Source: Ruminococcus sp. (GTDB lineage: Bacteria; Bacillota; Clostridia; Oscillospirales; Ruminococcaceae). Taken from it: DNA of 32,094 nucleotides. The notes under the pieces were generated by a model, which ran no database searches, had not been told where the DNA came from, and saw only the letters and a list, made by a program, of their open reading frames with translations. The stretch is taken from assembly GCA_015066845.1 (NCBI GenBank), contig SVNO01000022.1:1-32094 (forward strand). The letters are read 5' to 3'. Both the position numbers and the translations under genes were made by a program. The first letter of the stretch is position 1, and every line of letters starts with the position of its first letter. Positions 26,098 through 32,094 of this stretch are shown here, piece by piece.

Positions 26098-27165
26098 ATG
26101 ACAATTGATATTAATCGTATTCTGAACGAAGCGCGTGTAATCGGCTGTTCGGACTTGCATTTCACATACGGCATCACCCCCATTGTCCGTCTGAACGGTA
26201 TGCTGCGTAAGATGAGCAAATATCCGGAAATGGATGAAGAAACCATCATGGATATTGCCAATCAGATGACAAGCGAGCAGCAGATGGCAAGCATTCGTAT
26301 GCACAAGGACACAGACTTTTCTTTCCAAAGCTCCTCTGGCTATCGTCACCGTGTTAACGTGTACTTCCAGAGAGGCAAGACGGCGATTGCGATCCGTCTG
26401 CTCCGTAACGATATCCCGACACTGGAAGACCTGAGCCTGCCGCCGGTTCTCGCGGATTTCGCAATGCGTCCTCGTGGTCTGGTGCTCATCACTGGCCCTA
26501 CCGGTTCTGGTAAGTCCACCACACTGGCTGGTATGCTGGACTTCATCAACGTAAACAGAAGTGCGCACATCATCACCATCGAAGACCCGATTGAGTATGT
26601 GCACCAGCATAAGCTCTGTATGATCAACCAGAGAGAAGTTGGCGACGACGTTCCGGACTTTGCGTCCGCACTTCGTGCCGCACTTCGTGAAGACCCCGAC
26701 GTAATCCTCGTAGGTGAAATGCGTGACTTTGAAACCATCACCGCTGCGGTAACTGCCGCTGAAACCGGTCACTTGGTTCTTTCCACCCTGCATACCACCT
26801 CCGCAGCTGATACCATCAACCGTATCATCGACGTATATCCGGAGCATCAGCAGGGTCAGATTCGTACACAGCTGGCAAATACACTGGTTGGTGTCGTATC
26901 CCAGACACTGCTTCCGAAGCGTGACGGCAGCGGACGAATTGCCGCAATGGAAATTCTCTCTGTAACTGACGCTTGTGCAGCGATGATTCGTGATGATAAG
27001 GTACACCTCCTGCTGTCTGCAATCCAGTCCGGTAAGCAGCACGGCATGATGTGTCTTGACCAGGAGCTTGCGCGTATGGTAAAGCGCGGTATCGTTTCCG
27101 AACCGGATGCCATCGACAAGTGCCAGAGCAAGCAGGAATTCTACCGCTATCTCAATGGTCAGTAA
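26098..27165 (+). CDS. pilT: Type IV pilus retraction ATPase PilT
   Basis: GPTGSGKSTTLAGMLDFIN, EDPIEYVHQHKLCMINQREVG, GEMRDFETI, AAETGHLVLSTLHTTSAADTINRIIDVYP. Confidence 0.95.
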   Translation: MTIDINRILNEARVIGCSDLHFTYGITPIVRLNGMLRKMSKYPEMDEETIMDIANQMTSEQQMASIRMHKDTDFSFQSSSGYRHRVNVYFQRGKTAIAIRLLRNDIPTLEDLSLPPVLADFAMRPRGLVLITGPTGSGKSTTLAGMLDFINVNRSAHIITIEDPIEYVHQHKLCMINQREVGDDVPDFASALRAALREDPDVILVGEMRDFETITAAVTAAETGHLVLSTLHTTSAADTINRIIDVYPEHQQGQIRTQLANTLVGVVSQTLLPKRDGSGRIAAMEILSVTDACAAMIRDDKVHLLLSAIQSGKQHGMMCLDQELARMVKRGIVSEPDAIDKCQSKQEFYRYLNGQ

Positions 27166-27184
27166 TTTATTCAATTGCAAATGG

Positions 27185-27215
27185 AAGGACGATACTGCGC
27201 GTGTCGTCCTTTTTT
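27185..27215 (+). terminator. Intrinsic terminator after pilT
   Basis: AAGGACGA...TCGTCCTTTTTTG. Confidence 0.8.
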
Positions 27216-27312
27216 GTACGCAAAGATTCCCAAAATCGGGGGAATGCACAAAAATCAAGGGATTTGTAAACAGAAATTTTTGCGTAATTTTCTGCCAAAC
27301 ATAGGGGAAAAC

Positions 27313-27341
27313 TTGACAAAACAGGAGAAATGTGGTATAAT
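27313..27341 (+). promoter_or_regulatory. Consensus sigma-A promoter for the SH3-repeat protein
   Basis: TTGACA (27313-27318), 17-nt spacer, TATAAT (27336-27341). Confidence 0.85.
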
Positions 27342-27424
27342 AAGGTATAAAATTGCGGGCAGCACAGGGCTTGTCCGGATTTTGCTATATTTTTTTGATG
27401 TGATAATTAAAGGAGGAGTATCGA

Positions 27425-29386
27425 ATGAAACACATGACGAACAAACACCTGAAGCGCAAAATCAGTGCTGCATTGGCAGCTTGCTGCATGACCGTATCTG
27501 CTGTAATCCCGACGACTGCTATGCTGTCTGCAAACGCAGCATACAGCACCGGCACTTATACCGTTTCTGGACAGAGTGCGAACATCCGTGAAACTCCCGG
27601 TGATAGTATTCTGGGCTACGCAGTGAAAGGCTCTACCTTCACCGTATCGAAAATTGACGATAGCTGGGGTTATTCCGACAGTATTCCGGCAACCAACGGC
27701 AAAAAGATCGCAGGCTGGATTTTCCTTGAAAACTGTGCACTGACCTCCACACCGTCCGATACCGGTACAAGTGCATCCTATGCTGTGGGCAGCAAAGTGC
27801 AGATCGCAAACACAAGCGAAGTTAACTTCCGTACAGGCGCGTCCACAAGCTACAGCAAAATCGGCACAATTCCGCGCGGCACAGTTCTGACCGTTATGGA
27901 AGTTTCCGGCGCATGGCTGCGTGTGAACTACAACGGCAAGGACGGCTGGTTCAAGTCCACATACTGCAAGGCATATGTGGAAACAACTGTGACCACGACC
28001 GTTGCCAAGGTGGGCGATAAGGTAGAGGTTGCCAATACCGACAATGTGAACTTCCGCACCGGCGCAGGCACGGGCTATGCACTGCTCGGCACGATTCCGC
28101 GCGGCACAGTTTTGACCGTTTCCGAGGTATCCGGCAAGTGGTTCCGCGTCAACTACAATGGCAAGGACGGCTGGTTCTCCTCCGATTATGCGAAGAAGTA
28201 CACAGAACCCGTACAGCCGAACGTTCCGAACACCAACAATGTTGCCGCAGTCGGCGATAAGGTGGAAATTACCAACACCGATGTGGTAAACTTCCGCAGC
28301 GGCGCAGGTACGACCTACAGCAAAATCGGCACGATTCCGCGCGGTACAGTCCTGACTGTACTGGAAATTTCCGGCAACTGGTTCCGCGTAACCTATAACA
28401 ACCAGAATGGTTGGTTCAGTTCCGGTTACTGTAAGAAGTATGTGGAACAGACGCAGGAACCGACCACCAACTATGCAAAGGTTGGTGAAAAGGTAAAGGT
28501 AACTGCTCCGAATGCAGTCAATATGCGCAGCGGCGCAGGCACGGGACATGCACTGCTCGGCACTATCCCGCGTGATGCAGTGCTGACAGTTGAGGAAGTG
28601 ACAGCAGATGGCTGGTACAGAGTGACCTATGAGGGCACAACTGGTTGGTTCACTTCCCGTTATGCAGAGAAGTACACCGAAACCACACCTGCTCCCTCAC
28701 AGCCCTCCACTCCCTCCGGTACAATTGCAGCCGGCACAAAAGTGAAAATCAATGCAGCCGTAGCAGTCAACCTGCGTACAGGTGCGTCTACATCCTACAA
28801 GGTACTGGGCACTATTCCGAGAGGCGCAGTTGTTACCGTTCTCGAAGCTTCCAACGGCTGGTTCAGAACCGAGTACAACGGCAAAACTGGTTGGTTTGTA
28901 TCCCAGTATTGCGAGAAATATGAGGAACAGTCCCCCACACCGTCCACTCCCTCCACAGAGCAGGGCTTCAAGGTGAATGACAAGGTGAAGATCGTTGCTC
29001 CCAGCTCCGTAAACCTCCGTTCCGGCGTAGGTACGGAATTTGTACCGGTTGACGTTATCCCCAATGGTACATCTCTGGTTGTTGAGGAAGTCGTAACTGA
29101 CTGGGTACGCGTGACCTATGCAGGCAAGACTGGTTGGATTATGTCCCGTTATGTGGTAAAGCAGGATACCGAAATCAATGAATCCGTTCCTGCTGCCGGT
29201 AAGGTCACTGTCAGCGCGGCAGTATCCGTTACCCTGCGTAAGGAACCGACCGCTTCTTCCGCAGCCATCGGATGGATCAAGGGCGGCACAGTATTGCAGT
29301 ATTCCGAAATTTCCAATGGTTGGTACAAGGTTGTGTACAATGGCAAGACCGGTTGGATTTCCGGACGCTATGCAAAAGTAAACTGA
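27425..29386 (+). CDS. Secreted protein of about eight bacterial SH3 domains
   Basis: Signal peptide then repeats of the type VNFRTGASTSYSKIGTIPRGTVLTVMEVSGAWLRVNYNGKDGWFKSTYC. Confidence 0.92.
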   Translation: MKHMTNKHLKRKISAALAACCMTVSAVIPTTAMLSANAAYSTGTYTVSGQSANIRETPGDSILGYAVKGSTFTVSKIDDSWGYSDSIPATNGKKIAGWIFLENCALTSTPSDTGTSASYAVGSKVQIANTSEVNFRTGASTSYSKIGTIPRGTVLTVMEVSGAWLRVNYNGKDGWFKSTYCKAYVETTVTTTVAKVGDKVEVANTDNVNFRTGAGTGYALLGTIPRGTVLTVSEVSGKWFRVNYNGKDGWFSSDYAKKYTEPVQPNVPNTNNVAAVGDKVEITNTDVVNFRSGAGTTYSKIGTIPRGTVLTVLEISGNWFRVTYNNQNGWFSSGYCKKYVEQTQEPTTNYAKVGEKVKVTAPNAVNMRSGAGTGHALLGTIPRDAVLTVEEVTADGWYRVTYEGTTGWFTSRYAEKYTETTPAPSQPSTPSGTIAAGTKVKINAAVAVNLRTGASTSYKVLGTIPRGAVVTVLEASNGWFRTEYNGKTGWFVSQYCEKYEEQSPTPSTPSTEQGFKVNDKVKIVAPSSVNLRSGVGTEFVPVDVIPNGTSLVVEEVVTDWVRVTYAGKTGWIMSRYVVKQDTEINESVPAAGKVTVSAAVSVTLRKEPTASSAAIGWIKGGTVLQYSEISNGWYKVVYNGKTGWISGRYAKVN

Positions 29387-29394
29387 TTTTTCCA

Positions 29395-29426
29395 ACGCTC
29401 CGCAGATTGCTGCGGAGCGTTTTTTT
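29395..29426 (+). terminator. Intrinsic terminator
   Basis: ACGCTCCGCAG-attg-CTGCGGAGCGTTTTTTT. Confidence 0.9.
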
Positions 29427-29596
29427 CGCTGTATTCCTGCGAAAATTTGTCCTATTAAGAAAGATGCGTTAACAGAATTGTAATAGATTACTACGGTAAA
29501 GTGCACAAATTTCAAGAACGGAATTGTATAATATTTCCAATTTTAGTGCATTTGGAGGGTGAAAATGCCACGAAACGTAGAAAATATGAATACTCC

Positions 29597-29625
29597 TTGA
29601 CAAAATGATTGCGGAGGTGTATAAT
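29597..29625 (+). promoter_or_regulatory. Consensus promoter for the SH3/amidase-like protein
   Basis: TTGACA (29597-29602), 17-nt spacer, TATAAT (29620-29625). Confidence 0.83.
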
Positions 29626-29790
29626 AAACTTAAGGCAATATTGTACAGACATTGTACTATATGTCGAAAAATAGTTGTACAAACCCATGGACATTTTTTG
29701 TGCAGCTTGCTAAGATACTGTAATGAAGAGGCAGATTAAGTGGGGAACGCAGTGTCTGAAAAGAAACTTTACAAGAGGGAGAATACCAAG

Positions 29791-30852
29791 ATGAACAAGA
29801 CACTGACGATGCGTTACGCATTGGCAGCTTTTTTTGCTGCCGCCATTTTTCTGTTGGGTTTCTGCGCACCTGTGCGCGCGTCTGCTTATAGCACGGCGAC
29901 CTATGTTGTGGACTGCTGCAGTCTTGTAGTCCGTGACAGTGCCGGCGGCGATGCGGTCGGGTATGCGTGTGAGGGAACGGACTTCTATGCTTCAAAGGTC
30001 AGCGGCGACTGGCTGTACACAGAGAGTATTGCAGGTACAAGCGGCAAGACCATTTCCGGCTGGATTTATGCACCGCTTTGCGCAAGCTCCAACGGTTCTG
30101 CATCCACAGGTTCAACGTCTGCAAGCAGTTCCACAGCAGCCTACACGGCATCCACAGGCAGCCGTGTGACGGTGACTGCGCCGGTTTCCGTGACCATGCG
30201 CAAGAGTGCGACAGCGGAATCCGATGCGATCGACTGGATCAACAATGGCGTAACACTGAACGTTCTGGCAAGCTCCAACGGTTTTTATCAGGTAAGCTAT
30301 GACGGAAAAACCGGCTGGATTTCCTCGAAATATGCTGCGGCATCCGGCAGCACATCCAAGCCTGTACTGAATGCCTCAGTCAGCACACCCAAGCCGAATG
30401 CAGGTGCAGCTGCAAGCTCCTCCGAGGTCAAGGGAACGCTGAATTTCTGGGCAGCCTACAATTATGCAGAGAAGTACTGCTATACGTCGAATCCGGCGTA
30501 TCGTTATTACGAGGACAACAACTGCATGACTTACATCAGCCAGATTCTGGTAGCCGGTGGTCTGCCGGAAACGGAAGAATTCCGTGACGAGAGCTTTCCT
30601 TTTGTACGCGTTGCAGAATTTGGACCGTACATGAAGCGTACCTACGGCATTGACCGTCTGGAGTATCCGTCCATCAGCTGGATCGAACCGGGTGATTGTG
30701 TTCTGACAAATGACTGCGGACATATCATGTGGGTAACGAGTGTGGAAAACGGCAGGGTATATACCTGCGCGAATACCAACGACCGCTGGGCTTATAACCT
30801 GAGCGTTGATGCGATCGACGCAGTGATCAAGACTTCCGATTTGTTTGCCTGA
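29791..30852 (+). CDS. Secreted protein with two SH3 domains and a C-terminal Amidase_6-like (Cys/His/Asn) domain
   Basis: Start MNKTLTMRYALAAFFAAAIFLLGF with GAGGGAG RBS; SH3 modules; NYAEKYCYTSNPAYRYYEDNNCMTYISQILVAGGLPE...CGHIMWVTSVENGRVYTCANTNDRW. Confidence 0.83.
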   Translation: MNKTLTMRYALAAFFAAAIFLLGFCAPVRASAYSTATYVVDCCSLVVRDSAGGDAVGYACEGTDFYASKVSGDWLYTESIAGTSGKTISGWIYAPLCASSNGSASTGSTSASSSTAAYTASTGSRVTVTAPVSVTMRKSATAESDAIDWINNGVTLNVLASSNGFYQVSYDGKTGWISSKYAAASGSTSKPVLNASVSTPKPNAGAAASSSEVKGTLNFWAAYNYAEKYCYTSNPAYRYYEDNNCMTYISQILVAGGLPETEEFRDESFPFVRVAEFGPYMKRTYGIDRLEYPSISWIEPGDCVLTNDCGHIMWVTSVENGRVYTCANTNDRWAYNLSVDAIDAVIKTSDLFA

Positions 30853-30937
30853 GATGTTGCATCAAAACGTGCAACTTTCCCCTGCATATCCCCCCTGTTT
30901 TGAGGGACATCCTCAGAAAGCGCAAAGGGGGAATACC

Positions 30938-31159
30938 ATGGGATGGCATATTGAGTCCGGCAGTTATCCGCGGCTTTTGCAGGAAGAACCTGCGAAAATC
31001 GGCTGCTTTGCCAATGCACAGCAACTCACACAGCTGCGCTTTCGCGGCACAGTTCCGCAATGGGAACAGGTGGAGTGCGGTGCGGACTGGACGGCGGCTG
31101 CGCCGCTTGCACGGATTGTCTGCGATAACGGGACAATTCTCAAAAAAACCGAAAAATAG
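30938..31159 (+). CDS. Small hypothetical protein (about 73 aa)
   Basis: ATG at 30938 preceded by AAAGGGGGAATACC; followed by a terminator hairpin. Confidence 0.55.
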   Translation: MGWHIESGSYPRLLQEEPAKIGCFANAQQLTQLRFRGTVPQWEQVECGADWTAAAPLARIVCDNGTILKKTEK

Positions 31160-31161
31160 CC

Positions 31162-31192
31162 ATTTCAGCCCTGCTTGATGCAGGGCTGAAAT
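31162..31192 (+). terminator. Stem-loop, likely terminator
   Basis: ATTTCAGCCCTGC-ttgat-GCAGGGCTGAAAT. Confidence 0.65.
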
Positions 31193-31198
31193 TTATAC

Positions 31199-31227
31199 TT
31201 GACATTTGTGCAATTTTGTGGTATCAT
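31199..31227 (+). promoter_or_regulatory. Promoter for pspA
   Basis: TTGACA (31199-31204), 17-nt spacer, TATCAT (31222-31227). Confidence 0.78.
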
Positions 31228-31407
31228 ACATATATAGCGTATAGGGATTTGTCGAAAATGCTTACCAGGTCGTGCTGACACTAAGCCTGACAACACATTT
31301 TTTCAGCAAAGTTTCACGCATTCTGCATGAAATTTCTGCTCGAAAATCTGCGCAGTATTTAGCGTCATCACTTCCAAATTGCAAAACACAGAACGGAGGA
31401 ACACATT

Positions 31408-32094
31408 ATGGGAATTTTTCAGAGAATCAGTGACATTTTTAAGTCCAATGTCAACGACCTCATCGACCGCGCAGAAGATCCGGAGAAGATGGTAAAGCAG
31501 ATTATTGCAGACATGCAGAAAGAACTGAGCAAGTCCACACAGGCTCTGGGCAAGGCTGTAGCAAGTGAGCGTATGGCTGAGCGTCAGTACACAGAAGCTG
31601 CTCGTAAGGCTGCTGATTGGGAAGCAAAGGCAAAGGCTGCACTGGCTGCCGGCAATACTGACCTTGCAAAGCGCGCATTGCAGGAAAAGGTGAAGGCTGA
31701 CGAGGAAACTGCAAACTACAAGCAGATGTTTGAGACAATTTCCGAGCAGACGGATGCGATCCGTACACAGGTGGAAACACTCAAGTCCAAGCTGGAGGAG
31801 GCAAAGAGCCGTCAGGCAATGCTGATCGCACGTTCCCAGATGGCAGATACCCAGAAGAATCTGGCGCAGTCCATTGGTGGTATCGACACCAGCAGTTCTT
31901 TTGATAAATTCGCGCGTATGGAAGAAAAGGTAGCGCGTAAGGAAGCAGAAGCTGAGGCATTTGCAGAAATCGCAGGCGCAAACGGCGTAAGCTCCTCTGA
32001 AATGGAAACATTTGAACAGATTCAGACCAATGCAAAGGTAGATTCCGAGCTGCAGCGTCTGATGGCAGAGATGGGACAGGCTGCCCCCACAGCG
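31408..32094 (+). CDS. pspA: PspA/IM30 family protein (incomplete, runs off the window)
   Basis: MGIFQRISDIFKSNVNDLIDRAEDPEKMVKQIIADMQKEL...KQMFETISEQTDAIRTQVETLKSKLEEAKSRQAMLIARSQ; CGGAGGA RBS. Confidence 0.93.
   Translation, partial: MGIFQRISDIFKSNVNDLIDRAEDPEKMVKQIIADMQKELSKSTQALGKAVASERMAERQYTEAARKAADWEAKAKAALAAGNTDLAKRALQEKVKADEETANYKQMFETISEQTDAIRTQVETLKSKLEEAKSRQAMLIARSQMADTQKNLAQSIGGIDTSSSFDKFARMEEKVARKEAEAEAFAEIAGANGVSSSEMETFEQIQTNAKVDSELQRLMAEMGQAAPTA

Noticed and set aside
24455-26104. 549-aa minus-strand ORF antisense to pilB
   Set aside because: pilB is unambiguous; the antisense ORF is a codon-usage artefact, as also seen opposite pilT (26095-27258) and the large pilus protein (19093-20121, 20167-21576).
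27800-28960. Repeats considered as a CRISPR or tandem satellite array
   Set aside because: The repeats are in frame, about 70-80 codons each, and encode SH3 domains.

Overview
This 32 kb window looks like a Ruminococcus-type (Oscillospiraceae/Ruminococcaceae) chromosome; the assignment rests on dockerin-bearing secreted proteins next to a Gram-positive type IV pilus locus. From left to right it contains: (1) a small hairpin-rich intergenic element flanked by duplicated stem-loops; (2) three tandem paralogous secreted dockerin proteins of unknown function (minus strand); (3) thrS preceded by a small membrane-protein gene, both downstream of a T-box leader; (4) a two-gene AAA/ABC-ATPase plus TOPRIM-like module resembling RloA/RloB, AbiL or PARIS-type defence systems; (5) a BspA-like leucine-rich-repeat dockerin protein; (6) a CoA-biosynthesis cluster with an ECF S-component (probably PanT), two tandem type III pantothenate kinases and coaBC; (7) a type IV pilus locus (pilC, a pilM-pilN-like fusion, a pilO-like gene, a very large pilus-associated protein with a Cys-rich tail, two prepilins, convergent pilD, pilB, pilT); (8) two SH3-repeat secreted proteins, one with an amidase-like domain; (9) the start of a PspA/IM30 gene running off the window. 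Several promoters with near-consensus sigma-A hexamers and 17-nt spacers, and several intrinsic terminators, can be read directly. I saw no tRNA, rRNA, CRISPR array or transposase. The best candidates for something undescribed are the large Cys-tailed pilus protein, the dual divergent CoaX pair, the dockerin triplet, the T-box-linked membrane protein, and the ATPase/TOPRIM module. All family assignments are from motif recognition by eye; no database search was run.
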